This document shows positions 46,612 to 56,408 of a stretch of 60,774 nucleotides of DNA, in pieces. The DNA is from JAKACA01 sp050010115 (GTDB taxonomy: Bacteria > Actinomycetota > Acidimicrobiia > Acidimicrobiales > Bog-793): contig JBEKLQ010000011.1 of the NCBI GenBank assembly GCA_050010115.1, positions 1-60,774 of the forward strand, given 5' to 3'. The position numbers were made by a program, and so were the translations under genes. Under the pieces are notes generated by a model. It was not told the origin of the DNA. It made no database searches and saw only the letters and a program-made list of their open reading frames with translations. Numbering within the stretch: position 1 is the stretch's first letter; every line of letters begins with the position of its first letter.

Positions 46612-49600
46612 ATGTCACTGCTTGCGGCACACGAGGAGACGAAGCGCGCCGACGGTAGACGCCTCGCGCCCGCAGTGCGGACCACGTCGTCGACCACGTG
46701 GCGCTGGTTTCTTGCTCTTGAAGCGGTCTTCGCCCTGGTCTACTTCCCGTTCGGCGTCCCCTCGGGAAAGCCTCCGATCCTGGGTTTCATTCCCTGGATG
46801 GAGTGGTCGGGACAGGTGCCCGCCTGGGCGCTGCTGGGACTGTCTGCGGTGGCAGCGATCACCTACGGCATCAGGCGCTATCGACCCAACGCCCCGATCG
46901 CCTGGTGGTTCCTTGGCGGCGGTGTGCTCCTCTTCATCACCGGTGACACGACCTACAAGGTCTGGCACCAGCTCATGGGGCAGCAAAACATCCCGTTCCC
47001 GTCGTTCATCGACGCGATCTACATCGCGATGTACCCGGTGCTCGCGGTGGGGCTGCTGCTCCTCGCTCGAGCGCGGGTTCCCGGCGGCGACCGCGCGAGC
47101 CTTCTCGACTCGCTCACAATCACGCTCGGGGTGGGCCTGTTGTCGTGGATCTTCCTCATCGGCCCCAACGTGCGCGCGCCCGGAGGCATGCTCGTACGGC
47201 TGACCGCCGCCGCCTATCCCCTCGGTGACATTCTCGTGTTGGCGATGTTGGCGCACCTGTGGAGCGCCGGCGGCCTCCGCAACACAGCAGGACGCCTGCT
47301 CGCGATCGGGACGGCGGGGACACTCGTCTCCGACTCGCTGTACGGCCTGACCAACCTCCACCCGAGCTGGCATTGGAGCGACGGCAACCCGGTCGACCTC
47401 GGCTGGATCCTCTTCTACGCATGCTGGGGCGCCGCGGCTCTGCACCCGTCCATGCGAACGCTCTCCGAGCCGCGCCCAGCCGGCTCACCGCGCACCGGCC
47501 GCGCCCGGCTCGCGCTGCTGGCGGTCGCCTCGCTCGTCGCGCCCGCCGTCCTGCTCGTCGAGGCTGCCCTCGGGAACCCCATCGACACCCCAGTCATCGC
47601 CGTGGTCGCCGCTGTGATGTTCCTTCTCGTGCTCATGCGAATGGCTGGTCTCGTGCAGGCGCACCAGCAGGCCATGACGCGAGAGCGAGTCCTGCGCAAG
47701 GCGGCTGCAGAACTGGTGGCGGCGCCTGGGAACGCCGGCATCTATCACGCCACGATCGCCGCCGTCAGCGCGCTGGTCTCCGGGCACGGCGACATCGTCG
47801 GGGTGACGTTGGCCGTATCAAGCCCGGCTGGCGGGCTCACGGTCGCCGCGCAGTCAGGTGAAGCTGCCACGGAGAAGCAGCTGAATTTGATGGCCCTCCG
47901 GGCTGATGTGCGAGATACGCTGAGCGAAGGCAAGGTGGCGCGCTGTGCCATGGAGGCGTCGGGGGCGTCCACAGGTCCAGGGGACCAAGAGTCACTGGAG
48001 CAAGTGCTCATGTGCCCGCTCGTCGCGAAGGACCAGCTGAAGGGGTTGATTGCGGTCACCAGTGCGGGCGTGCTACCCGTCGAGCTCACGAACACGATTG
48101 AGACGCTTGCTGCGCAGGTAGGACTGGCGCTCGACCGCGAGGCGCTCACGGAGACGTTCCACGCCCGCCGCAGCGAGGCGCGCTTCCAGACGCTTGTTCA
48201 GAACGCCTCGGACGTCATCCTGATCGCCCGTCCCGACACCACGATCACCTACCAGACCCCTTCCGCCAAGAGCATCCTCGGCTATGAGCCGGGCTCGCTC
48301 GAAGGCGAACGGTTGACAATGCTGCTGCACCCGGACGACGTCGAGCAGGCGCTGGCTGTGTACACAGCGGTGGCGTTTCGAGCGGGCACGTCTGTCACAG
48401 CAGAGTGGCGCGTACGCCACCGCAACGGTTCCTGGCGCCATGTCGAGGTAGTGGCGAACAACCTGCTGGGCGATCCGACGGTTGAGGGCGTCGTTCTCAC
48501 GATGCGGGACGTGAGCGAGCGCAAGGGTCTCGAGGAAGAGCTCAAGCACCAGGCGTTCCACGACGCGTTGAGCGGGCTCGCCAACCGCGCCCTGTTCCGG
48601 GATCGACTCGAACATGCTTCAGCGCGGGCAGCTCGATCGCTGACGTCACTTGCCGTTCTCTTTCTCGACCTCGACGACTTCAAGCTCGTGAACGACAGCC
48701 TCGGGCACGCGGCGGGCGATGAGATGCTGGTGGCGGTTGCCGGGCGCCTCCTCGGATCGCTGCGAGCCGCCGACACGGCCGCTCGGTTCGGGGGCGACGA
48801 GTTTGCAGTCCTCCTTGAGGACACCGGCCCCGAGGCTGCCTGCCGGTTGGCGGAACGCATCATCGACGAGCTGCGCGTGCCCTTGACTATCGCGGATCGG
48901 GAGGTCCAGGTGCGAGCCAGCATAGGGATCGCCCTCAGCCCCGCTGGAGCCGAAGACCCGGCCGAGCTGCTGCAGGCGGCGGACGTGGCGATGTATGCGG
49001 CCAAGGGCCGCGGCAAGGGTCGTTATGAGGTGTACCAGCCCGCCCTGCAGGCGGTCATCACGGAGCGGCTGGAGCGGACCGCCGAGCTGCAGCAAGCCGT
49101 CGACCAACGAGAATTCGTGATCTACTACCAACCGATCGTGAACCTCGACGGCAACACGACCGTCGGGGTAGAGGCGCTGGTCCGTTGGCGTCATCCCGAA
49201 CGCGGACTGCTGCTCCCGATGGAGTTCATCCCAATCGCCGAAGAAACCGGTCTCATCATCCCGCTCGGGCGATGGGTGCTAAAGGAGGCCTGTCGACAGG
49301 CGCGCCAATGGCAGCTCGACCACGGTCTCGCCGGGCGCCTGCGCATCAGCGTGAACATCTCGGCCCGGCATTTCCAGCATGACGGCCTTGTGGAGGACGT
49401 TTCGACGGCCCTGGAAGCGGGAGGCCTCGACCCTGAAAGCCTCGTGCTCGAGATCACCGAGAGCGTGCTCGTGCAGGACGCCGACTCCGTCGTCGCACGG
49501 ATGCTGGAGCTCAAGCTGCTCGGCGTGTCCTTCGCCATTGACGATTTCGGTACCGGTTACTCCTCGCTCAGCTACCTGAAGCGCTTCCCGATCGACATCT

Positions 49601-49890
49601 TAAAGGTGGACAAGTCCTTCGTCGATGGAGTGGGAGAATCGCCGGAGAAGGGCGCCCTGGCGGAGGCCATCGTCCAGCTCGGAAATACCTTGCATCTTCA
49701 GACGATTGCCGAGGGGATCGAGGAGACACGCCAAGTTGACGGCCTTCGCGCCCTCGGGTGTCAGTTCGGGCAGGGTTTCTATTTCGCGAAACCCCTCCCG
49801 GTCGAGGAGATCGATGAGTTGTTGTCCGGGCTCTCGTCGAGCGAGCTCTCGCCCGAGGCCGCCATGCTCAATGGGGAGGCCCTGGGATGA
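46612..49890 (+). CDS. Membrane GAF-PAS-GGDEF-EAL cyclic-di-GMP enzyme
   Basis: A 1092-residue protein. Residues 30-345 are an eight- to nine-span membrane sensor, 360-510 are GAF-like, 520-640 are PAS/PAC, 645-805 are GGDEF, and 815-1075 are EAL. GGDEF is intact at 727-731, with an inhibitory RxxD site at 718-721 spaced five residues before it. EAL is intact at 854-856, and the metal and catalytic residues are in place (NISARHFQ, EITES, DDFGTGYSSL, KVDKSFV, EGIE, QGFYFAKP), so both activities are possible. ATG 46612 follows a GAGG. The stop overlaps the next gene (ATGA). No c-di-GMP riboswitch is seen upstream. Confidence 0.94.
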   Translation: MSLLAAHEETKRADGRRLAPAVRTTSSTTWRWFLALEAVFALVYFPFGVPSGKPPILGFIPWMEWSGQVPAWALLGLSAVAAITYGIRRYRPNAPIAWWFLGGGVLLFITGDTTYKVWHQLMGQQNIPFPSFIDAIYIAMYPVLAVGLLLLARARVPGGDRASLLDSLTITLGVGLLSWIFLIGPNVRAPGGMLVRLTAAAYPLGDILVLAMLAHLWSAGGLRNTAGRLLAIGTAGTLVSDSLYGLTNLHPSWHWSDGNPVDLGWILFYACWGAAALHPSMRTLSEPRPAGSPRTGRARLALLAVASLVAPAVLLVEAALGNPIDTPVIAVVAAVMFLLVLMRMAGLVQAHQQAMTRERVLRKAAAELVAAPGNAGIYHATIAAVSALVSGHGDIVGVTLAVSSPAGGLTVAAQSGEAATEKQLNLMALRADVRDTLSEGKVARCAMEASGASTGPGDQESLEQVLMCPLVAKDQLKGLIAVTSAGVLPVELTNTIETLAAQVGLALDREALTETFHARRSEARFQTLVQNASDVILIARPDTTITYQTPSAKSILGYEPGSLEGERLTMLLHPDDVEQALAVYTAVAFRAGTSVTAEWRVRHRNGSWRHVEVVANNLLGDPTVEGVVLTMRDVSERKGLEEELKHQAFHDALSGLANRALFRDRLEHASARAARSLTSLAVLFLDLDDFKLVNDSLGHAAGDEMLVAVAGRLLGSLRAADTAARFGGDEFAVLLEDTGPEAACRLAERIIDELRVPLTIADREVQVRASIGIALSPAGAEDPAELLQAADVAMYAAKGRGKGRYEVYQPALQAVITERLERTAELQQAVDQREFVIYYQPIVNLDGNTTVGVEALVRWRHPERGLLLPMEFIPIAEETGLIIPLGRWVLKEACRQARQWQLDHGLAGRLRISVNISARHFQHDGLVEDVSTALEAGGLDPESLVLEITESVLVQDADSVVARMLELKLLGVSFAIDDFGTGYSSLSYLKRFPIDILKVDKSFVDGVGESPEKGALAEAIVQLGNTLHLQTIAEGIEETRQVDGLRALGCQFGQGFYFAKPLPVEEIDELLSGLSSSELSPEAAMLNGEALG

Positions 49891-51188
49891 GCGGGAGCTC
49901 CACGTTCGCGGCCGACACACAGTCCACGAACCGCTACGGTCACGAAGTGAAATCAGACCTCGTTCGGCGGGACCAGCGGTTGGCGGACATCGAGCGGCTG
50001 CGGGCGGCGCATCCAATGATGGACGCGGTCATCGACGAGGTACGCGGCCGCCGGATCCGCATCGGTAATCATTGGCTCTGCGACTTCGCATCGTGCAACT
50101 ACTTGGGCTTCGACCTGCACCCGGAGATCATTCAGTCGGTCGAGCGCGAGCTGTGGCGATGGGGTACGCACCCGAGCTGGTCTCGCCTGCTCGGCAATCC
50201 TCGGCTCTACGTAGAGATCGAGGAGCAGCTCACGGACCTGCTTGGAGCGCCCGACACACTTGTTCTGCCGACAATCACGCTGATTCATACCTCAGTGATA
50301 CCGGCCCTCGTCGGCCAGGGTGTCGTGCTGATCGACTCCCAGGCACACAAGACGCTGTACGAAGGAGCCGCCATCGCACGGGGCGCGGGCGCGACCCTCC
50401 GTCGTGTGCGGTCGAACGACTACGAGCACCTCGAGGAGGTCCTGCGTTCGCTGCCGTCCGGGCTGCCGCGCGTCCTTTGCATCGACGGGGTGAACAGTAT
50501 GACGGGCAACGCGCCGGACCTGCCTACCTACGCTCGCATCTGCCGGGAGTACGAGACGCTGCTGTACGTCGATGACGCCCACGGCTTCGGGGTGATCGGG
50601 GAGTGTCCGACACCGGAGATGCCCTATGGGCGGCGAGGCAACAGCATCGTCCGATACTTCGGGGAGACGTACGACAATGTCGTGCTCGTCGCGGGCTTCT
50701 CCAAGTCGTACTCGTCACTGCTGGCATTCTTGGCGTTGCCCACATCACTGAAGAACCACCTGAAGGTCGCCGCCTCGCCTTACCTGTACTCGGGACCGTC
50801 ACCGACGGCGTCGCTCGCGACCGTGCTCGCCGGCTTTCGGGTCAATGACTCCGAAGGCGACCACCTCCGGCAAGCCCTGTGCCGCAAGACAGCTCGTGTG
50901 CTCGAGCGGATCGCCGAGCTCGGCTTGCTCACCTTGAACACCTCCGGCTTCCCCATCATTGAGCTTCCACTCGGGGATGGCGACGACATCGACGCGGTCG
51001 GGCGATTCCTCTTCGACCGGGGCATCTACGTGACGCTCGCGGCATACCCGCTTGTGCCGAAGTCGCAGGTCGGCTTCCGGGTGCAGGTAACTGCAGCCAA
51101 CGGCGACGACGAAATCGAGCAGCTCAATGAGGTTCTGGGCGAACTCGCGGCATGCTTCGACATGCAGCGGGCGCCAATCCCAGGCTAA
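49887..51188 (+). CDS. Alpha-oxoamine synthase family PLP enzyme (BioF/KBL/SPT/CqsA-like)
   Basis: A 433-residue PLP enzyme that would condense an amino acid with an acyl-CoA, with loss of CO2, to an amino-ketone. PLP Lys273 lies in GFSKSYSSLL, the PLP-ring His is His154 in SQAHKTLYEG, and Asp229/His232 are in VDDAHGFG. It is not a clear BioF or KBL: the lysine context GFSKSYSS and the C-terminal VQVTAANGDDE differ. The gene begins inside the stop codon of the c-di-GMP gene and is followed after 13 bp by an exporter. Candidate products are a sphingoid-type lipid base or a diffusible amino-ketone signal; this is inference. Confidence 0.85.
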   Translation: MSGSSTFAADTQSTNRYGHEVKSDLVRRDQRLADIERLRAAHPMMDAVIDEVRGRRIRIGNHWLCDFASCNYLGFDLHPEIIQSVERELWRWGTHPSWSRLLGNPRLYVEIEEQLTDLLGAPDTLVLPTITLIHTSVIPALVGQGVVLIDSQAHKTLYEGAAIARGAGATLRRVRSNDYEHLEEVLRSLPSGLPRVLCIDGVNSMTGNAPDLPTYARICREYETLLYVDDAHGFGVIGECPTPEMPYGRRGNSIVRYFGETYDNVVLVAGFSKSYSSLLAFLALPTSLKNHLKVAASPYLYSGPSPTASLATVLAGFRVNDSEGDHLRQALCRKTARVLERIAELGLLTLNTSGFPIIELPLGDGDDIDAVGRFLFDRGIYVTLAAYPLVPKSQVGFRVQVTAANGDDEIEQLNEVLGELAACFDMQRAPIPG

Positions 51189-51201
51189 GCCGACGGCAGC
51201 C

Positions 51202-52497
51202 GTGCGACTCACGACACCTCTGCACCGGCGCGACTTCCGTCTCCTCTGGACGGGCATGGCGGTCTCGCTGCTCGGAGACGGGGTCTTCATCGTCGCAGTC
51301 GCCTGGCAGGCCTACGCCCTGGCGGACCGGCCGTCCACCCTCGCCTACGTCGGTCTCGCCGCCTCCCTCCCACAGGTCGCCATGCTGCTCGTCGGCGGCG
51401 CCGTCTCCGACCGGCTTCCTCGCCGCACCGTCCTCTTCTGGGCAGACGCCGCCCGCACCGCTGCGGTCGGGGCGCTCGCAGCGCTGACCATCACCGGCGA
51501 CCTCCGGCTCTGGGAGCTGTACCTCGTTGCCGCTCTGATCGGCATCGCCACCGCCTTCGCGTCGCCGGCCCTCGACGCCCTCGTGCCGCAGCTGGTGCCC
51601 GAGCACGAGCTGACTCAGGCGAACGCCATCGACCAGTTCGTCCGGCCGGTCGCCATTCAGCTCGCCGGGCCGGCGCTCGGCGGCCTGGCTGTTGCCACCA
51701 TGGGTCCGGCGGGCGCCTTCAGCTTTGACGCCTTGACGTTCGCGTTCTCGGCCGTCTGCGTTCGGCGAATGACCCGGCTGCAGGCGGCCGTCACGCACGA
51801 CACGCCCGCCGGCTACCGCCACGAAGTGCTCGAGGGGCTGCGATACGTGCGCCGACACGTCTGGTTGTGGGGCACGTTCGTCTCGGCCACGTTCACCTAC
51901 CTGCTTTTCATCGGACCGACCCAGGTGCTGCTTCCGTACATCGTGCGAAACTCGTTGCACCAGGGCGCATTCACCTATGGCGCCGTGCTCGCAGCGGGAG
52001 GCGTCGGTGCCCTCGTGGGCGCCCTCATGATGGGTCGGGGGCGGGAGCCGCGCCGCCCGATAACCTGGATCTACGCCTGGTGGACGGTCGCCACCCTGGC
52101 TGTTGCCGGCTATGGCTTCGCCACAAAGGCGTGGGGCCTTGCGCTGGCGGCACTCGTCGTCAATGGTGGTGAAGCGGTCGGCGCTGTCGTCTGGGCCACC
52201 TTGAAACAGCGAAGGGTGGCGAACTCGATGCTGGGTCGTGTGTCGAGCATCGACTGGTGTGTCTCGACGGCGCTGTTGCCCCTCAGCTACGCCTTGACGG
52301 CACCGGTGGCGCATGCTCTCGGGGCGCGCACCACGCTCGTGCTGGCGGGCACGCTCGGAGCAGCAGTGACTCTGGGGTTCCTGTTCGTGCCCGGCATGCG
52401 CGACGGCGAGCAGGCGGTGCCGTCCTTCTCGGCGGGCAAAGTGCCCAATGGCGACGTGGCCGAGCTTCCCGGAGCGAGTGGCACGGGCTCCTACTGA
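51202..52497 (+). CDS. MFS exporter (MFS_3/EntS-like)
   Basis: A 431-residue 12-span major facilitator of the drug/siderophore exporter type. It has LLWTGMAVSLLGDGVFIVAV in span 1, motif A GGAVSDRLPRRTVLFWAD, and a conserved FVRPVAIQLAGPALGG. The start is GTG at 51202, 13 bp after the oxoamine synthase gene, so it is the third gene of that unit. Export of the oxoamine product is the simplest reading. The soluble C-terminal tail is about 25 residues. Confidence 0.87.
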   Translation: MRLTTPLHRRDFRLLWTGMAVSLLGDGVFIVAVAWQAYALADRPSTLAYVGLAASLPQVAMLLVGGAVSDRLPRRTVLFWADAARTAAVGALAALTITGDLRLWELYLVAALIGIATAFASPALDALVPQLVPEHELTQANAIDQFVRPVAIQLAGPALGGLAVATMGPAGAFSFDALTFAFSAVCVRRMTRLQAAVTHDTPAGYRHEVLEGLRYVRRHVWLWGTFVSATFTYLLFIGPTQVLLPYIVRNSLHQGAFTYGAVLAAGGVGALVGALMMGRGREPRRPITWIYAWWTVATLAVAGYGFATKAWGLALAALVVNGGEAVGAVVWATLKQRRVANSMLGRVSSIDWCVSTALLPLSYALTAPVAHALGARTTLVLAGTLGAAVTLGFLFVPGMRDGEQAVPSFSAGKVPNGDVAELPGASGTGSY

Positions 52498-52562
52498 TCA
52501 GCGTGGTCAGAGATGCATTGGCGCCGCGCTCTCCGGGATGTCGACCCCTCCTGCCGCGTAGG

Positions 52563-53747
52563 TCAGCCCACCCGAAGCTCAGCCACGTGGACCCGCCGCT
52601 CCCCGAACGTGCAGTCGCCGGCGCTGTTCCAATACCCCGTGCACCCGTCCCAGGCGGCGTACACGATCCACGCCGTGCCGTTCGGAGTCCGGACGATCGA
52701 ACCACTACCCGGACCGAGGTTCGTCCGCGGCGGAAAGTCGTTGCTCGCAAGGATCGGAGCGTCGCCAATAGGCGTCCGATCGCACGAGCCCGCCCTGATG
52801 AAGTCCCACGGTCCGCAGTTCACAAGACCCAACTGGTAGCCGGACGTCTTCCAATTGCCCGCCGAGAACAGTAACTCGAAGTCCCCGGAAGCCGTGATCA
52901 AAGGAGCTGGGGCCTCAAGGGTTGAGACTCGTATGTAGTAGCCAAACGACCCAGTCGGACCAGTGTATGCCAGCTGCGAGGCAATCACGACCGTGCTATT
53001 GGGCACGAGCGCAGTGCCGGCCGCGTCCAGCTTCGCCATCTCGATGGTGGCGGCTGGTCCGCCCGTAACGTTGCCTTCCTTCCAGAGCAGGTAGTTGGCG
53101 CCGTCATGGCTAAAGGGCTGCGGGTCAATCGCCCCATCAGGCGAGCAGACGACCGGCGACGTATCGGGCACGCTCCAATTCCCAACGAGACTGGACGCCG
53201 TGGCGTAATACAGGCAGTAGTAGGCCGCATCCGCTGGTGGCGGAACCAAGAACGGCCCAGCAAAGCACGACTCCGGCGCCTGCCGGTTCGCCATGTCAAA
53301 CCACATCACGTAGCGGTTCCCCACTTTGAACACACCCGGCGCCTGCATGGGGCAGTGCATCGTGTCCCATCTCGGCGCTCCCACGGCGTCGTAGCTTGGC
53401 CCACTGATCCACGTGCACGACGTACCGGCGCAGCTATAACTGAGCTTCTCGCGCGTGATGTCGTCCCGCGTCGGGTGGTCCGCGGAGGGAGTCGAAGTGC
53501 CGGCGTACTCGTCAGCAGACGAGAAGACCTGGTAAGTGGAGGTGTCGCCCGACGTATAGTCGAAGATGGCGCTGGGATCGGCGGAGTCCCCGTCGGAGAG
53601 TGGTGTTGTCTCTCTGTCGCACACTGGCCCGGTCACCCTGCACACGACAGCCGCAGTCGCCGCCTGCGCGGGTGGGACGATCAGCCCGAGGGCCGTGACA
53701 CCAATCACCACTGCGAAGACCGCACGTTGCCACCGCGGGATCTTCAC
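52563..53747 (-). CDS. Secreted GH43-like glycosidase
   Basis: A 394-residue exported protein. The signal peptide is residues 1-29 (KIPRWQR, hydrophobic core, PPAQA). The mature part looks like a five-bladed beta-propeller of the GH43/GH117 type: base Asp in DSADPSAIFD, modulator Asp in GAIDPQPFS followed by YLLWKEG, and acid Glu in TLEAPAPLI followed by ELLFSAG. Several Cys pairs suggest disulfides. The substrate is unknown, perhaps arabinan or xylan side chains. Base composition is somewhat less GC-rich than in its neighbours, so recent transfer is possible. It converges with the MFS exporter. Confidence 0.78.
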   Translation of the reverse strand: MKIPRWQRAVFAVVIGVTALGLIVPPAQAATAAVVCRVTGPVCDRETTPLSDGDSADPSAIFDYTSGDTSTYQVFSSADEYAGTSTPSADHPTRDDITREKLSYSCAGTSCTWISGPSYDAVGAPRWDTMHCPMQAPGVFKVGNRYVMWFDMANRQAPESCFAGPFLVPPPADAAYYCLYYATASSLVGNWSVPDTSPVVCSPDGAIDPQPFSHDGANYLLWKEGNVTGGPAATIEMAKLDAAGTALVPNSTVVIASQLAYTGPTGSFGYYIRVSTLEAPAPLITASGDFELLFSAGNWKTSGYQLGLVNCGPWDFIRAGSCDRTPIGDAPILASNDFPPRTNLGPGSGSIVRTPNGTAWIVYAAWDGCTGYWNSAGDCTFGERRVHVAELRVG

Positions 53748-54036
53748 TCAGCTCCACCTCCGGTCACATCATTCAGAGATGCGGCCGCCTGCGGATACCC
53801 ATCCAACCTGGGTCCAAGAGCTTCCTCAGGCCGTGGCCTCAACTCAGTAATTAGCAAATCCCCACTCAGCAGCCTGTAAGCCGGCCAGTTGCCGCGATGC
53901 CCAAGCTACAGGGCGGCGAGACCTGCTTGCCACCTGAACTGTTGTCTATCGAGTTGGAGCGAACGGCACTGGTAGGCCCTCCGTTGATACCCAGGTTTGA
54001 TAACCATGCCATCATGATTGGAGGCAGGCCCGCCGG

Positions 54037-55161
54037 TTATGCGCGAGGGCGTCGCTTTTCCGGGTCATAGATGGCGAGCGGAGCGACGGTAGCCGGTACC
54101 GTCCCAGCACCGACGCCCACCTCGACGCGCTCGTGGTCGCGTGCAGCCCCCGCTTCGAGGATCGCGAGCGCTATCAGACCGAAGCGCGGGCTCATCGCCG
54201 GGCTCGTGAGCGTGCCGACCGGCTCACCGCCACGCGTCACCTCTGCGCCGTACTCAGGAAGCTCGTCACCCTCGAGCCGGAGTGTCTTGAGGCGCCGGGG
54301 TGGATTCGCAGCGACGGCCTTCAGGGCGTCGCTACCAAGGAAGTCCACGGTTCCGAGTGCGACCATCCGATCGAGCGACAGATCGTAGGGGGTGCGCTCA
54401 TGGGCGGCGTAGTCATAGTCGAGGACCACGAGCCCAGCCTCGATGCGCAGGCTCTCGAGGACGCCTACCCCGAACGGACGGGCGTTCATCCGGGACACCA
54501 CGACGTCCCAGAGGTCGGCCGCATGCTCTGGACGGCAGAAGAGCTCGTAGCCGAGCTCTCCGCCGAAGCCGGTGCGCGACACGAAGCACGGGACACCCCC
54601 GACCTTCGTCGGCTCGGGGATGAATCGGAAGTAACCCAGGCTCGAAATATCCGCCTCGCAGAGCGGGCCGAGCGCCTCCCGCGAACGCGGCCCCTGCAAC
54701 CCAAGATGCGGCATCGTCCGCGTGACGACCTCGATCTCGACGTCGAGTCCACTGGTCGCCTCGGCGAAGTGTTCGGCGCGCTCCGAGCCGTTGGTCATCA
54801 CCCAGACGCGGTCGGCAAGCCGGTAGACGGTGCCGTCGTCCATCATCAGCCCGGCGGCGTCGCAGAAGGCGCCGTAGCGGACCTGGCCGACGCCGAGTCC
54901 GAGGACGTTGTTCGTGTGTACGCGCTGCGCCGCGGCGAGTGCGTCGGGACCGCGGAACTCCCACTTGTTGAGGGGTGAGACATCCCACACACCAAGGTCG
55001 TCGCGCACACCCCGATACTCCGCATCGGAATCCCCGAAGCCCTCGGTCCAGTACCAGCCCGCTTCCTCCATAAAGCTGGCGCCAGCAGAGGCTGCGGCCT
55101 CGTAGAAGGGGCTGCGAATCGACTCGGCTTCCATGTCCCAACCGTAGATCTCAAAGGGCAT
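54037..55161 (-). CDS. Aminomethyltransferase (GcvT/DmdA) family protein
   Basis: A 374-residue tetrahydrofolate-dependent methyl- or aminomethyltransferase-like protein. Family segments include DVSPLNKWEFRGPDA near 60, GFGGELGYELF near 195, VLESLRIEAGLVVLDYDY near 230, and SLDRMVALG. It is too short to be a sarcosine dehydrogenase fusion and has no glycine-cleavage neighbours, so a demethylase for a small methylated compound is more likely than GcvT proper. The start is ATG at 55161; ATG at 55134 is possible. It is divergent from a metallo-hydrolase gene. Confidence 0.83.
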   Translation of the reverse strand: MPFEIYGWDMEAESIRSPFYEAAASAGASFMEEAGWYWTEGFGDSDAEYRGVRDDLGVWDVSPLNKWEFRGPDALAAAQRVHTNNVLGLGVGQVRYGAFCDAAGLMMDDGTVYRLADRVWVMTNGSERAEHFAEATSGLDVEIEVVTRTMPHLGLQGPRSREALGPLCEADISSLGYFRFIPEPTKVGGVPCFVSRTGFGGELGYELFCRPEHAADLWDVVVSRMNARPFGVGVLESLRIEAGLVVLDYDYAAHERTPYDLSLDRMVALGTVDFLGSDALKAVAANPPRRLKTLRLEGDELPEYGAEVTRGGEPVGTLTSPAMSPRFGLIALAILEAGAARDHERVEVGVGAGTVPATVAPLAIYDPEKRRPRA

Positions 55162-55342
55162 CGCTCGACAACGGGCGGGGCCGCCCCTCTGAGGGACAGA
55201 GATCGACCCGCGACGGCAGAGCCGAGCGATGCCGCTCGGTTGGGGTCGGACCCGTGCTCCGCCGTGAGGGTGCCGCAGTGCAGCGGCAGGCAGAACTTGT
55301 TGCAACCCGCATCGGTGCCTTGCAGACATTAAGAAGAAGACC

Positions 55343-56128
55343 ATGCGCGTTCGAGGCTTCTGCTGTGGCTGGCTCGGTGCGGACATCGGCGGCCTGATCG
55401 ACGGCGAGAAAGGGTGGATACGCGCTCCCGTTCCTGCGTACCTGATCGAACACGCCGGGTCGGTGCTCGTCTTCGACTCCGGGTTGCATCCGGACGTCCG
55501 AGATGACCAGTCCGCGCGCTACCGCGCGCTCGCCCCGTACTTCAACTGTGACCTGCCGGAAGGAACCGATCTGAGCGAGCGGCTCGAGGCGTGCGACGTC
55601 GATCCGGCCGACGTCGAGCTGCTCGTGCTGAGCCACTTGCATTTCGACCATGTAGGAGGAAGCGGTCTCGTCGGTGACGCCGAGTTCGTCGTCCAGCGAG
55701 CCGAGTGGCTGGCGGCCATCGCAGACGTCGACGGCGAGACCTACATGGCCGCCGACCTCAACAGCGGACGGAGGCTACGCTTGCTGGACGGGGAGTGGGA
55801 CGTCTTCGGCGATGGGCGCGTGACTTTGCTGCCAACGGCCGGGCACACCGCCGGGCACCAGTCGCTCCTCGTGCGGACCGACGACGGCGGCGAGCTCGTG
55901 CTCTGCAGCGATGCCTGTTACTTGAGGCGCTCGCTTCAGGCGCTCGCCCTGCCGCCCCACGCCTTTGACCGCAATGCCCAGCTGCAGGTGTTCGAACGGT
56001 TGCACCGCTTGGAGTCGGCCGGCGCACGACTGCTCTTCGGGCACGACCCGGAGCAGTGGCCGACCGGGCCAGACGATGACCGAATCGTGGAGCTGTCAGA
56101 CGCCTCCCTCGGATCAGGTGGCATCTGA
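55343..56128 (+). CDS. Metallo-beta-lactamase-fold hydrolase, N-acyl-homoserine-lactonase-like
   Basis: A 261-residue zinc hydrolase. The metal ligands are HLHFDH at 98-103, His168 in GHTAGH, Asp190 in LCSDACY, and His in LLFGHDPE. The order HxHxDH-H-D-Y-H and the size match the AttM/AiiA lactonase group, which opens lactone rings of acyl-homoserine signals, but many relatives act on other lactones. It has no signal peptide. It is divergent from the GcvT-like gene across 181 bp. Confidence 0.82.
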   Translation: MRVRGFCCGWLGADIGGLIDGEKGWIRAPVPAYLIEHAGSVLVFDSGLHPDVRDDQSARYRALAPYFNCDLPEGTDLSERLEACDVDPADVELLVLSHLHFDHVGGSGLVGDAEFVVQRAEWLAAIADVDGETYMAADLNSGRRLRLLDGEWDVFGDGRVTLLPTAGHTAGHQSLLVRTDDGGELVLCSDACYLRRSLQALALPPHAFDRNAQLQVFERLHRLESAGARLLFGHDPEQWPTGPDDDRIVELSDASLGSGGI

Positions 56129-56181
56129 GCCTGGCTCCGTGGACGTTTCGAGAGCCGTCCTGTGAGGCTGAAGAGGGGGTG

Positions 56182-56340
56182 AGCCGACCACCGTGTCCAG
56201 CTCCGCCGGCGCCCGCTTCAACGACCATCCGATGGAGCGCCTCCCTGGCCTCGGATCTGGTGCCCTGCACCGTGCGCGACAGGCGCCGTAGCTCGCCGGA
56301 GACAAGGTCCGAGTCGCCGGTAACCTGTAGCCGCCGACGC
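56182..56340 (-). pseudogene. Fragment of a phage-type integrase N-terminus (copy 1)
   Basis: About 53 codons read RRRLQVTGDSDLVSGELRR, then LSRTVQG, EAREALHRMVVEAGAG. This is the arm-binding N-terminal region of an actinobacterial tyrosine integrase and matches the broken copy at 59.4-59.8 kb. No start and no catalytic domain remain. Confidence 0.65.
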
Positions 56341-56408
56341 GATATTCCCCTATTCGGTCGAACTACTCGAACGGCAGTTCACACCGGCGGATTCAGGCGG
56401 ATGTTCTA

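Noticed and set aside
55162..55342. Glycine riboswitch upstream of the GcvT-like gene
   Set aside because: No paired aptamer pattern was seen, and the gene is not part of a glycine cleavage operon.
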